Below, one piece after another: positions 24,072 through 36,109 of a stretch of 64,000 bases of DNA. Numbering within the stretch: the stretch's first letter is position 1; the number at the start of each line of letters is the position of its first letter. The DNA is from Ovis canadensis (lineage: Eukaryota > Chordata > Mammalia > Artiodactyla > Bovidae). The notes under the pieces are model-generated. The model saw only the letters and a program-made list of their open reading frames with translations. It was not told where the DNA came from and did no database searches. Position numbers and translations under genes: made by a program. The DNA lies in assembly GCF_042477335.2 (NCBI RefSeq), contig NC_091256.1, positions 26,812,501 to 26,876,500 on the forward strand, read 5' to 3'.

Positions 24072-25105
24072 TTATTCTTGAAGAGATGGGAATACCAGAC
24101 CACCTGACGTGGCTCTAAGAAATCTGTATGCAGGTCAAGAAGCAACAGATAGGACTGGGCATGGAACAACTGCCAGTTTCCAAATTGGGGAAAGGAATAC
24201 ATCAAGGATATATATTGTCAACCTGCTTATTTAACTTATATTCAGAGTACATCATGTGAAATGCTGAGCTGGATGAAGCACAAGCTGAAATCAAGATTGC
24301 TGTGAGAAATATCACTAATCTTAGATGTGCAGATGACAGAACCCTTATGGCAGTAAGTGAAGAAGAGCTAAAGAGTCGTTTGATGAAGGTAAAAGAGGAG
24401 AGTAAAAAAGGTTGTTTAAAACTCAACATTCAAAAAACAAAGACAACAAACAAAAAACATCCAGTCCCATCACTTCATGGCAAATAGATGGGGAAATAAT
24501 GGAAACAGAGAGAGACTTTACTTTGGGGGGCTCCAAAATCACTGCAGATGGTGACTGCAGTCAGGAAATTGAAAGAGGCTTGCTCCTTGGAAGAAAAGAT
24601 GTGACCAACCTAGACAGCATATTACAAAGCAGAGACATTATTTTGCCAACAAAGGTCCATCTAGTCAAAGCTATGGTTTTTCCAGTAGTTATGCATGGAT
24701 GTGAGATGTGGACCATAAAGAAGGCTGAGTGTGGAAGAATTGATGCTTTTGAAATGTGGTGTTGGAGAAACTCTTGAGCGTCTTGGACAGCAAGGAGGTG
24801 TCAAACCAGTCCATCCTCAAGGAACTCAGTCCTGAATATTCAATGGAAGGCCTGATGCTGAAACTGAAGCTCCAAAATTTTGGCCACCTGATGTGAAGAA
24901 CTGACTCATTGGAAAAGACCCTGATATTTGGAAAGATTGAAGGCAGAAGAAGGGGATGACAGAAGATGAAATTATTGGATGGCATCACCGATGTAATGGA
25001 CATGAACTTGGGCAAACTCCGGGAAATGGTGAGGGACAGGAAAGCCTGGTGTGTTGTAGTCCATGGGGTCACAAAGAGTCAGACATGACTGGGTGACTGA
25101 AAAAC
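24072..25105 (+). mobile_element. BovB LINE, 3' third with degraded RT
   Basis: Plus-strand copy starting just downstream of RT motif A (GAGATGGGAATACCAGACCA) and running to the 3' end near 25105. The YADD box reads CADD (near 24331). Frames 24302-24487 and 24412-24777 overlap in different phases, showing a frameshift. TAACCAA at 24061-24067 and 25107-25113 may be the TSD. Confidence 0.92.
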
Positions 25106-25111
25106 ATAACC

Positions 25112-25360
25112 AATTCACTTTGTTGTATGGCAGAAACTAACACAAAATTAGTGTTGTACAGTGCAAACTAATAAAGCAATTATGCTTCAATGAAAAATAA
25201 AATACATTAGGGTGATAACATACACAATGGGGGTTCAAGATGGGGAACACATGTACACCCATGGCTGATTCATGTCAATGTATGGCAAAACCACTACAAT
25301 ATTGTAATGTAACTAGCCTCTAATTAAAATAAATAAATTTATATTTTAAAAAGAATTGTC
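25112..25360 (+). mobile_element. L1 3'-UTR tails, two modules
   Basis: Directly after the BovB tail comes AATTCACTTTGTTGTATGG...GAAACTAACAC, then a second L1 3'-UTR type block (GATGGGGAACACATGTACAC, TCATGTCAATGTATGGCAAA) and an A-rich end. Both are typical of ruminant L1 3' termini. Confidence 0.75.
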
Positions 25361-25399
25361 ATAGTTTTATTATCATGTATAGTCACAAAGTTTATCCAT

Positions 25400-27560
25400 T
25401 TTCAAATGTTCACTTACCATTTGAGTTTTATATTTTGTGAAGTTCCTGTTAAATCTTGTGCATATTCTTCTGTTAAAGTATACATTTTCTTACTGATTTG
25501 TAATGGTCTTACATGTGTCAGGGATATTAGCTTCATTGAGTTTTGCTTTTGTCAATTGCAATGGAAATATATATCCCACTCTGTTGTATGTTGGTTTGCT
25601 TCCATTCCTGAGAAAATCTATAAGTAATAATCTATAAGATAAATAAAGAGAATCCATTTTCTATATAATTTCCATCATTTCTTTTCAGTCTTACTGAAAC
25701 ATTTTTTCCTTTTCTTGACATAATAAAGATATCTTCCAATATTACATTATGTAATTATATGTAGTTTTTTATATGTTAGTCTTTATTCAATTTGGAATTT
25801 ATATATAGTTTTGGAGATAAAGTAAAAAGACAAAAGTAGTTTTTTTTTTTTTTTTAATGTATGTACACTAATGCTCTGGTTCCCCTTATTGAAAAGTTTG
25901 TCCTGTCCATTCTTTTTGTAATGCCTTTCAACCTCATGTTATTTCTCCTTATATCAGTGTACCTGGCCTATATTCTGTTTCATTAATTTGTACTTTACCT
26001 ATACTTATTGATTATCCTTTTCCCTTTGAATTACTGTGGCACTTTTGTCAAAAATCAATCTTCAGCACTGAACAGACTTTAAAGAAAAGATTTTAAGATA
26101 ACATTAAAAAAAAAAATGTTTAGTGACCCTTAGCTATTCTTAGCTCTTTCTATTGCCAAATATATTTTAAAATAAGTTTCTCAAGCCCAGAGAAATACTT
26201 TTATTAACTCTTTTACAAAAGAGTTGCATCAATTTAGATCCACATTAGTGGTGAATAAGAGTTTCTATTGCCTCACATCCTCAACAAAATACAACAATCT
26301 GTGCTTGTGTAGTGGTATAATGATGACACAATGTAGTGAGAATGGACATCTCATTTGTTCTTGATCTTGGATCTTTGTTGTTTTTCAGTTGCTCAGTTGT
26401 GTCCAATGCTTACAACTCCATGGACTGCAGCACCACCAAGCTTCCTTGTCCTACATCATCTACCAGAGCTTGTCAAATTCATGCCCATTGAGTCAGTGAT
26501 GCCATCAACCATCTCATTCTCTGTCGCCTCCTTCTCCACCTGCCTTCAATCTTTCCCAGCACCAGGGTCTTTCCCAACAAGTCAATTCTTCCCATCAGGT
26601 GACCAAAGTATTGGAGCTTCAACTTCGGCATCAGTCCTTCCAATGAGTATTCAGGGTTGATTTCCTTTAGGATCGACTGACTTGATATCCTTGCAGTCCA
26701 AGGGACTTTCAAGAGTCTTCTCCAACACCACAGTTCAAAAGCATCAGTTCTTCGGAGCTCAGCTTTTTTTATGCTCCAACTCTCACATCCATACATAGCT
26801 ACTGGAAAAACCATAGTTTTTAACTAAATGGATCTTTGTCAGCAAAGTAATGGCTCTGCTTTTTAATACGCTTTCTAGGGGTTTGTCAAAACTTTTCTTC
26901 CAAGGAGCAAGTGTCTTTTAACTGCAAGGCTGCAGTCACCATCGACAGTGAATTTAAAAAGTCTGTTACTATTTCCATTTTTTCCCCATCTATTTGCCAT
27001 GAAATGATGGGACCGAAGGCCACGATCTTATTTTTTTTGGCTATTTTACCTTTAAATATAAATTTAATGATTTTTTTAAAAGACATCATTTATCCACAAA
27101 CATACTCTATATTTTCTAATTCTAGTTTGTTAAATGTTAATAGCACTTCATTAGAAATTGTCTTAACTTTAATTGCTTTCTCTACATCTACCAAAATGAG
27201 CATATATTTTTAACCTGTAAATAATATAAGAGATTTTATGATTTGCTTTTTAAAGTTTGAAATGTATTTTTATCCTTGGAAACCCAAGTTGGTCATAATT
27301 TATTGTTCTCTATTATATTGCTATATTTAATTTACTAATATTTACTAGTATTTTGCTTTATTTCTATATATAGTCATATATTTATGAATATTTGGGTCTA
27401 TAGTTCTCTTCTTGTAGAATGTTTGTCTAATTTTGATATTGAAATTTTACTAACTTCATATAATGAATTAAGATGATTTACTTCTCTCTTGGTATAGTTG
27501 CTTCTTCTCTATTTCTAATAATGTGTAGAATTAAAGAATTATAATGAGCAACACATATCT
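25400..27560 (-). mobile_element. Degenerate L1 ORF2 region, minus strand
   Basis: Segments such as CACTTTTGTCAAAAATCAAT (26040), ATTCTGTTTCATTAATTTGT (25972), GAGAATGGACATCTCATTTG (26338) and the later ATATTTACTAGTATTTTGCT (27338) follow the order of the L1 ORF2 reverse complement. Highly diverged and split by a BovB at 26375-27032. The extent is approximate. Confidence 0.5.
26375..27032 (-). mobile_element. BovB 3' fragment inside L1
   Basis: Minus-strand BovB tail with a long in-frame remnant of the ORF2 C-terminus (26479-26814, ending in [16 protein letters not shown] sequence) and a small deletion upstream. It ends at CCACGATCTTA, close to GATCTT in the left flank, so the target duplication cannot be told apart from element sequence. 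Confidence 0.92.
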
Positions 27561-27631
27561 GTCTGTTGAGATATTAGGACATTTGGGAAAAAACATGCAG
27601 GCAAGGAGATTTTATCAAATTAATGTATCTG

Positions 27632-28262
27632 TTCAGTTCAATTAAGTCGCTCAGTTGTGTCCGACTCTTTGTGACTCCATGAATCACAGCACGCCAGGCC
27701 TCCCTGTCCATCACCATCTCCCAGAGTTCACACAGACTCACGTCCATCGAGTCTGTGATGCCATCCAGCCATCTCATCCTCTGTCGGCCCCTTCTCCTCC
27801 TGCCCCCAATCCCTCTCAGCATCAGTCTTTTCCAATGAGTCAACTCTTCACATGAGGTGGCCAAAGTACTGGAGCTTCAGCTTTAGCACCATTCCTTCCA
27901 AAGAAATCCCAGGGCTGATCTCTTTCAGAATGGACTGGTTCGATCTCCATGCAGTCCAAGGGACTCTCAAGAGTCTTCACCAACACCACAGTTCAAATGC
28001 ATCAATTCTGCGGCACTCAGCCGTCTTCACAGTCCAACTCTCACATCCATACATGACCACAGGAAAAACCATAGCCTTGACTAGACAGACCTTTGTTGGC
28101 AAACTAATGTCTCTGCTTTTCAATATGCTATCTAGGTTGGTCATAACTTTTCTTCCAAGGAGTAAGCGTCTTTTAATTTCATGGCTGTACTCACCATCTG
28201 CAGTGATTTTGGAGTCCAAAAAAATAAAGTCTGACACTGTTTCTACTGTTTCCCCATCTATT
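27632..28262 (-). mobile_element. BovB 3' fragment (~630 bp)
   Basis: Minus-strand BovB tail with low divergence. It keeps an open C-terminal ORF2 piece (27977-28237) that includes VVMYGCESWTVK, and stops abruptly at CCCCATCTATTT. No clear TSD. Confidence 0.94.
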
Positions 28263-28650
28263 TAATTATTCATAAAATTGGAGTTGAGCTCAGGAATCTC
28301 ATACATGTTTTACATCACTTTAGTTCACTTCAGTTCAGTTCAGTCACTCAGTCATGTACGACTCTTTGCGACCCCATGAATTGCAGCTCACCAGGCCTCC
28401 CTGTCCATCACCAACTCCCAGAGTTCACTCAAATTCATGTCCATCGTGTCGGTGATGCATGCCATCCAGCCATCTCATCCTCTGTCGTCCCCTTCTCCTC
28501 CTGCCCCCAAACCCTCCCAGCATCAAAGTGTTTTCCAGTGAGTCAACTCTTTGCACGAGGTGGCCAAAGTACTGGAGTTTCAGCTTTAGCATCATTCCTT
28601 CCAAAGAAATCCCAGGGCTGGTCTCCTTTAGAATGGACTGGTTGAATCTC

Positions 28651-29199
28651 TGAATGGTTGTTGTTGGCCCCTGGAGAAGAAGAATTTAATCCAGGACCAG
28701 AGACAAGGCTTGATTGCTCAGAGCTTTTGTGTAATAAAGTTTTATTAAAGTATAAAGGAGATAGAGAAAGCTTCTCACATAGGCATCAGAAGGGGGTAGA
28801 AAGAGTACCCGCTTGTTAGTGTTAGCAATGATGTTATATACTCTCCAATAAGTCCAAAGAATGTCTGGAGGTTGTAAAGGCCTCACCAGACCTACTCCCA
28901 TAATGTACATTTTAAGATAACAGAATTAGCCAGAAGGTTTAATCCAGAGACTGTCCTCAGGCAGAATACATTATTATTATATAATCCTTGTAAAGAGCAG
29001 GTATACTCCCATAATTTACAGAATTAGCCAGAAGGTTTAATCCAGAGACTGTCCTCAGGCAGAATATATTGTTATTAGATAATCCTAAGGAATGTAGAGA
29101 AGGAAAAAAGTTTGTCCTTTCTCTTTGAGAATTCCAGAACCCTCTCTCCTTGGGGACCCCTAGACTTCTTATCAACCTGCCTAGGAAATGACTCTCTCA
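28651..29199 (-). mobile_element. Solo ERV LTR, 549 bp, inside BovB
   Basis: Starts TG, ends CA, and is flanked by the 5-bp duplication ATCTC (28646-28650 and 29200-29204), with BovB continuous on either side. On the minus strand it has a TATA box (complement of 28833-28843), then AATAAA (complement of 28741-28746) about 90 bp on, giving U3-R-U5 order. The U3 carries a tandem duplication (28894-29004 and 29005-29086). Internal viral genes are gone, as after LTR-LTR recombination. The family is probably a ruminant class I ERV (5-bp duplication), not certain. Confidence 0.93.
28894..29086 (-). repeat. Tandem duplication in LTR U3
   Basis: A unit containing AGAATTAGCCAGAAGGTTTA is present twice, 28894-29004 and 29005-29086. 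The second copy lacks about 14 bp near its start. Duplicated U3 blocks usually correspond to enhancer repeats. Confidence 0.9.
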
Positions 29200-29525
29200 A
29201 TCTCCTTGCAGTCCAAGGAACCCTCAAGAGTCTTCTCCAACACCACAGTTCAAAAGCATTAATTCTTTGGTGCTCAGCTTTCTTCACAGTCCATCTCTCG
29301 CATCCATACATAACCACTGGAAAAACCATAGCCTTGACTAGACAGACCTTTGTTTGCAAAGTAATGTCTCTGCTTTTCAATATGCTATCTAGGTTGGCCA
29401 TAACTTTTCTTCCAAAGAGTAAGCGTTTTTTAATTTTATGGCTACAGTCACCATCTGCAGTGATTTTGGAGCCCCCCAAAATAAAGTCTGACACTGTTTC
29501 TACTGTTTCCCCATCTACATCACTT

Positions 29526-30940
29526 AGGAGATCAGTATTATAATGCAGCCATTCACAACAACCATATCTAAATATCTTGGAGATAAAATTTAAGTTCTAA
29601 AATGTATACAGTATTTTCTTTTATTAAAAAAATAAGAATTATTATTATCTCTTTTGTTGTGTTTGAAGTACTTTTCTTTTACAAGTAATATGGATATATC
29701 CTAGTACTCTGCCTAAAAGTAAAAGCTTAATCTGAAAGAAAAACTATAATTGTCAAGACATTCAATGTCAATTATTATAATTGATTGATTTCTAAAATGT
29801 GACAAAGGGCAAGACTGAATTAAGGGAGACAGATATCAACTGCCAATTTATTTTTTTGCACTAAATTATCTGCAGTAGACTTAGCAATTCTATGTTTATT
29901 ATGAGTTTATAAGCCATCCTTTGAATTAACTTGGAGAAGGGCATGGGATTAATGTTCAGATGAAATATAAAGGAGTGTGTTATGGTGTAGTACTCAAATA
30001 TATTCATACAGTTGAAATCATACTCTTCAAACAATTGAAATATATGTGTTTTTTATTATAGACAAATCTTTTGTGACTATTTCAATAAATAATCTGGCAG
30101 TTATAACAACTACATGATGATAAGAACCTGTTTGAAATGAATTGCCCTCTATTAAATGATTGCTTAAGTTAATTTATTAAATTGATCATTATTTTGATTC
30201 CACATAGGCAAAGATGACATTCAGTTAATCAAAGTAGGCATTTGAGATATCTGTTTCCCCTTTAAACTCTCATTTTCAACTTCATTTCATTTGAAACAAA
30301 GATAATTAGTATAATTTGGAAACCAACTTGTGTGTGTAATATATATGCATTTGAACACAATGATACATTAAAAGTTAATTTGCTTGTATCATAATTCAGG
30401 ATAAATTGGTTTTCATTCTTTCTAAAAAATTATTGTACCTCATTCCCTGGGAATATTTTGTATAGTTTTAGTCAGTGGCATTTTATGCAATGAAAAATTT
30501 CCAGTCAAGATAATAAAAATGATAAGGATGAAAAGAGTGATATTTTATGAAACAGTTTCTCATTAAGAAATCTTTTTGCAAAGACAAGAAGATGCAGATA
30601 ATTTTATGTCATGAAAGAGGAAACAACAGAATTAAGAGGCATGTCATTATATTGTGGATCCAGAAATTATTTATAAGAGCATCAGTTGCTATACAGTAAT
30701 TTCCAGTGGATATACAGGAATGAAATAAGGCAGGCATAAGAAAAAAGATCAATAAATTTGTATATGTTGATAAATACAATCTGGCCATTTAGATTGGTGA
30801 GACAAGTAGAGGATTGACTGCAGTTAAGAGTTTGTTTTTCAAGTGATGTGGACCAGTTGAACAAAACAATCAGAGGTTAGAAACATTAGAAATAGTAGCA
30901 GGCTAGAAATCTCATAGGCACTAGAATGAATTAGTGAAGG
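29526..30940. other. Unique AT-rich sequence
   Basis: No gene or repeat recognised in about 1.4 kb. Confidence 0.4.
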
Positions 30941-30951
30941 GAAATAAGTGG

Positions 30952-31158
30952 AAGTGATAGTCGCTCAGTTGTATCCAAGTCTTTGTGACCCCATGGACTA
31001 GAGTCCACCAGGGTCTTTTGTCCATGGAATTCTCCAGGCAAGAATACTGGAGTGGGTAGCCATTCCCTTCTCCAGGGGATCATCCTGACTCAGGAATTGA
31101 ACCCAAGTGTCCTGCATTGCTGGAAGATTCTTTATGATCTGTGCCACCAGCCAAGCCC
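30952..31158 (-). mobile_element. Bov-tA SINE with TSD
   Basis: Minus-strand Bov-tA, complete from AGTCGCTCAGTTGTATCC to the tRNA head CCAGCCAAGCCC. AATAAGTGG occurs at 30943-30951 and again at 31165-31173, a likely 9-bp TSD with a 6-bp spacer. Confidence 0.92.
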
Positions 31159-31323
31159 TAAATGAATAAGTGGATCATTGCTTGTATAATTGACCTAAAA
31201 ATGCTTAAAAAGAATTATGGAAATGAATCAGGTAGATCATAACCAGAGTACTGATGCCTGAGCTAAGTGAGTAACTGACTCTATGGTTTACACATTTATA
31301 TATATGAATCTGAATTACCTTAG

Positions 31324-31537
31324 AGATTGCTGTTGATTTGTCTCCAAGTCACCTCCAATGTTTCGTGACCCCATGGGCTGTTAGACCCCTAGACTCCTCT
31401 GTCCATGAGATTTCCCAGGCAAGAATATTAGAGTGAATTGCCATTTCCTTCTCCAGAGAAAATTTGTGACCCATGGATCAAACTTGCATGTCCTGCATTG
31501 CAAGCAGTAATTTACTACTGAGTCACCAAAGAAGCCC
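31324..31537 (-). mobile_element. Bov-tA SINE
   Basis: Older minus-strand Bov-tA (CCATGGGCTGTTAGACC; head GAGTCACCAAAGAAGCCC). A 7-bp repeat ACCTTAG at 31317-31323 and 31538-31544 fits a TSD. It lies about 165 bp from the previous SINE. Confidence 0.88.
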
Positions 31538-31549
31538 ACCTTAGGGGTT

Positions 31550-32645
31550 AGGGGGAAAGAAATGAAAATAGAGATCTAAGAATTTGGTAGGTGGAAAACT
31601 GATGCCACAGCTGGTGGGTAAACTATTTGTGTAGGGACCTGTAACCATCCTACATTTAGGAAGTAATCTTGAGGAGAAAATTTTGAGGAGGAAATATAAA
31701 GTGTTTGGTTGGTTATCTCTGTGAATTTTAGAATGATATCTATTTAAATGAATGACCACCACAAAAATGATAGTCTTTGTTTGAACATAGCATTCATCAC
31801 AAACAAGAAACAACTTCTTCTGTTGAAGAGATGAGTTATAAATAACTGCACATTCTTAAGAAAAATAATTAATTGCAATGTGGGACTGTTAGACCTGGGA
31901 TCATGGTAGTGGTATTAACCAGAGAAGAAGGTACATCCTTCATCATTAAAATGAAGTACCATGCTGTAAGAATATAAAATAGGTCAGGCAGTACATTATT
32001 TGTGTTTTGTTTGTTGTCAGATTATAACAGGAAAGTTTCACAATGAAATTGAATTGATTTCAATATTGCCTGTGATTTCAGTAAGTATGTGTACTAGCTA
32101 ACCACACAATATTACCTGCAGATTGCCCTTTTCTGGCATGAAACATCAGCTGTATCAATTTAAATCATAATGTGGAAACTTAATTTGCTTTCAAAATTAG
32201 TTCTATTCAAAAGTATTCAGAACATGCTCTTCTATTGCAAGACAAACTGCAATTAAAATTCTACATTGAATGTAGAGTGTCACCCAGGCCAAATCACTTT
32301 CTACCCTTTTTACACAAGCTGTGTGATAGGATTGTGTTCTATACTCTGATCTGTAAGCCTTGCTTTTATTCCCACCGTGATGGCTGTACTCCAATTACTA
32401 GAAAGTAAATGGATTCTGCGCTATAATTGCATAACTTTGTGAAACTGGGACACCTGTAATCCTTCAACTAAGGAAGAAATATGGAACTGATATTTTGAAA
32501 ATAAAAATAGATCTTCGGATGGTAGTAAAGAATAAAGAATTACCTACAAAGTAAAAACAAAATGCAGCATCCTAATGGGAAAACTGATGGCTATTAGCAC
32601 AGCAGTTAGTGCTTCTCACTGTTTATCTCCCAATACTACTGTATA
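31550..32645. other. Unique intergenic sequence
   Basis: Nothing recognised. A 90-codon minus-strand frame (31541-31813) has no similarity or context that I recognise. Confidence 0.4.
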
Positions 32646-32647
32646 GG

Positions 32648-32842
32648 GGATTTCCAAATGGCACAGTGATAAAACCAGGAGACACACATTTGTTCCTGGA
32701 GTTTGGAATCTCCCCTGGAAGAGGAAATGGCAACCCACTCCAGTTTTCTTGCCTGAAAAATTCCATGGGCAGAGGAGCCTAGCCCGCTACAGTCCATGGG
32801 ATCACAAAGTCTCTGACACAACAGGGCACAGCACAACACTCT
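32648..32842 (+). mobile_element. Bov-tA SINE, diverged
   Basis: Plus-strand: degenerate tRNA head (TTTCCAAATGGCACAGTGAT), then AGGAAATGGCAACCCACTCC (32721) and CTACAGTCCATGGGATCACA (32787). The B-box region is scrambled. Confidence 0.85.
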
Positions 32843-33402
32843 TGTATAGAGCTGATTCTCACAAAGTAAGCAGCTTTCTGAAATATCTTGGAGAATCAGA
32901 TATATTCAGTCAACAAAACATTTTGGTATTGGAGAAACAAGTGGATGAAATTAAGACACAGTGAAACAGACCAAATGCTAAAGAATAGACATGTGGAGAT
33001 TGTCTTGTATGAGGTGCAATCTGCATGAGAGAGAAGAGGGATAAATATTTGGGAATATTTTAATGAGATAAAAAAACTTTTTATAAATCTATTCGATTTT
33101 GCAATTACAAAGCCAGTAAAGCAGGGAGAACTTGCTTTTCTTACTATAAAATCAGAGGGAATTGAATTTTATTTGCTTTAAATTCCAGAGAGATTAAGTG
33201 GTTCTCCAGTTCAAATACCATAGGTGATTATAGCACCAAGCCTTCACTTAAAAAACATCAGAGGTACCACTGGATCTGAAGGAAATAAAATTCTTTCCCT
33301 TAATGATTCAAGAGCATAGGAAACATTTTAAAGTTGGTTTAACTCTTCCTCTTCCAAGATGTCAAAGATAATAAAATTTTCTACAAACTTGGAGAAGGAT
33401 TA

Positions 33403-33621
33403 GGGGCTTCCCAGGTGGCATTATTGGTAAAGAACCTGCCTGCCAATGTAGGAGATGTAAGAGACGCGGGTTCAGTGCCTGGGTTGGGAAGATCCCATGG
33501 AGGAGGGCATGGCTGCCCACTCCAGTATTCTTGCCCTGAGAGTCCTGTGGACAGGGGAGCCTGGTCGGCTACAGTCCATGGGGTTGCAAAGAGTTGGAAA
33601 CCCTTAACATTGATGAACACA
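33403..33621 (+). mobile_element. Bov-tA SINE with TSD
   Basis: Plus-strand with an intact 5' start GGGCTTCCCAGGTGGC (33404), B-box-like GGGTTCAGTGCC, and a BovA body. A 12-bp repeat with one mismatch (GGAGAAGGATTA 33391-33402; GGAGAAGAATTA 33622-33633) flanks it. Confidence 0.94.
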
Positions 33622-33669
33622 GGAGAAGAATTACAGGCAGAAGGGAGACAGCAGTTTTGATTTCATAGA

Positions 33670-35515
33670 GCATCTTATTTTTCCCACATAGACAAATTAA
33701 AAAATAGAAAACAAATATATGTTTTAAAAGTCCTCTTAAAATTTGTCTCAACTTCATAGATAATTATTCCAATACCCTTATATTAACTTTATATAAATAT
33801 AGCACATTCACTGACAGATGAATATGTATTGAGAAATTTTATAAAATAAAATAGAAAGCATATTTTGATATATTGTCAAAAATAAATGGATAATTGTTTT
33901 ATAAATGTTTTTTTTGTTAATTCAAAAATATTTAATCATACTATAAAACATCAGATTTCTTTTAAACAATAGACTACATCTGCCAGCTTGGAAAATAGAC
34001 ACAATTTAATGTAAAATAAGACTAGTTTGAGAATATGAAGAAAAACTCCCAGGGATTTAGAAGTACAGAAAAAGGATAGTTGAACTGTTTAAAAAAGTAA
34101 TAATCCAGTGAACCAGGTAACATCCCTATAATTAGATTAAAACATTACATTGTGAACTTGACTTATACAAACACAACTAATGCCTCAAAACTGCCTAGCC
34201 CACTCTCAGACTGGACACTGGACATCTAAATCATGCCTTAATGTCTACATTAACATAATTTTGCAATTCCATTTTCATTACTAGTATTTCTTTACTTTTA
34301 CAGAACTGTTCTGTTGAGTAATGGTTCCATGGTTCATTAGGAAGTTCTTGGAAAAATATCAGCTCCTTATTGGAAAGCTTCAACAAACAATTTACATTCC
34401 CAGGTTATTTGAATACTTTTTTCAAAATTCTTTCCTAGCTACTTCCACAAAGTCAGGACTAGTCTATGTAATTCTCTCAGTCCTTATCAAGCTCCCACAA
34501 TTTGAAACCATCTTATTCCAAATTTACAATTCTTTTTTCTTTTCTTTTTTTTTTTTGGAGTATAGTTGTGTTAGTCAGACTTACAATCCTTAATAAATTC
34601 TGACCTCCTCCCCAACTCTTACTCCTGTAGACACCTCCAAAGTTTTTTAAGTTGGTATTTTTCCTTAATCGATAACCTGAGCTTCATCTAATCAACAGAT
34701 TTTGACAATTATATTTAAGGAGTCAGATTTCCACACCACCCAGGAAGAAAGAAATACTTCAATTATTTTCTCAATGCATTTCATTTTGATCAAACAACGT
34801 TCTTGAAAGTCACAATTACTTTTTATTCTGTGTGACATATTAGAAAGGCAATTTTTTGAAACTACCTATTTGATTCATTTAAGATACAACTGAAACAAAA
34901 ATAAAATGTAATAAATTAACCATTGCAGTGTATATTTATTTTATTCAAATATTCATTTTATTATATATTCATACACACACATGACAATGGCTTCCTTCAG
35001 AGAGCTGCTATTTTTAAGACAGATTTATAAATAAGTAGGCTATTAGTAGGTAATATGGTGACAAATGAAGTCAGAAAATATAAACCAAATGACAGAAATA
35101 AAAAAGAATGATTGAGGAGGGTTTGTTTTGCAGAGTGGTCTGGGAAGGCTTCTGTAATAAATTAGTGCAAACAAACTAAATCAAAAGTGTATCTGGCCAA
35201 TTCAAGGAGGACAGTTCCCCAGCAATGGATTCAGGGAGAACAGAATCAGGAAGTGACATCAGAAAAATGGTGGTGGGGAAGGGTTTGGGTTTTCTTCTAC
35301 TGGTCTTCTTTGTTCTTGAAGATTTTTTTTCTCGAAGTGATTTGAGTAGTCACTGCAGGGTTTGGAAAAGAACAATCTTATAATTTAAGTGGTTTTTAAA
35401 AGTTCACACTGGTCACTGTGTAGAGCAAACTAGAGACATAAAAAAGGCCAAAGGCAAGAGAATATAATCAGAAGGTTATTGCAATAATCCAGGGCAACAG
35501 ATAATAGTGACTAGG
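33670..35515. other. Unique AT-rich sequence
   Basis: No gene recognised. A T-run at 34535-34556 followed by GGAGTATAGTTGTGTTAGTC may be a very short L1 3'-end scrap. Confidence 0.4.
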
Positions 35516-35519
35516 ACCA

Positions 35520-36096
35520 GGTTGTACAAGAAGAAATTGTACAAGATATTTTCTGTTCGTACCTTTGTCAACTACAAATTGGCACTTGCCTGTCAACTAG
35601 AAATTGCCACTTGCCAAGAGCATTTACCAGTGACTGAACAAAACAGCAACAAGGGCATTTGCTGTCTATCTCTGCAGAGATTGAACCTTGTGCTGGTGTG
35701 TGTCTTGACTTTCAACATCCCCTGAGGGAGTTCAGGGTGGAGTGAGGCCCTTTGCTCCAGGGAATCTGGTGGAACAGGTCTTTAGATAATTAGATATTTT
35801 CAGGAACTGATTTCATGATCCCAATCCTTGCATCTCTTCATAGCTAGAAAATCACTATATCCCTTCATGGTAACATCAGCTCAACATGACTAGGAGAAAA
35901 CTTTTTGTAGAGTAAGCACTTAATTGCATTGAACTCCCCCTTCACCAAAATCTTATATATTGACCTTCTCTGACTGCCCCTTTGCAGCAGTCTCTCAGAG
36001 GTATCTGAGGAGCTGTCTCCAGGGCTGCAGTCCTCATTTTGCACCAAATAAAACTTAACTCGCGACTCTGAAGCTGTGCATCTTTTTTAGTCAACA
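35520..36096 (+). mobile_element. ERV1-like LTR
   Basis: Plus-strand LTR landmarks in order: TATA-like TTATATATTGACC (35953), polyadenylation signal AATAAA (36047-36052) in the context CCAAATAAAACTTAACTCGC, and an end in AGTCAACA at 36096. This R-U5 is typical of mammalian class I ERV LTRs. A 25-bp tandem repeat sits at 35566-35615. The left boundary is unclear; TGAGGGAGTTCAGG at 35722 is an alternative start. No TSD found. Confidence 0.68.
35566..35615. repeat. 25-bp tandem duplication
   Basis: TGTCAACTACAAATTGG... at 35566-35590 is repeated at 35591-35615 with two substitutions, in the putative U3 of the LTR. Confidence 0.9.
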
Positions 36097-36109
36097 CTTT
36101 GAACCGATA

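Larger units (their letters stand above)
28321..29515 (-). mobile_element. BovB 3' fragment with nested solo LTR
   Basis: Minus-strand BovB tail in two parts, 28321-28650 and 29200-29515, separated by a solo LTR. The BovB itself has a perfect 10-bp TSD, TACATCACTT at 28311-28320 and 29516-29525. Without the LTR it is about 640 bp. It ends at CCCCATCTA, within a few bases of the preceding BovB copy. Confidence 0.95.

Noticed and set aside
27632..29515. Tandem BovB copies as a segmental duplication
   Set aside because: The second copy has its own 10-bp TSD, the flanks differ, and the sequences differ throughout, so two insertions explain them better.
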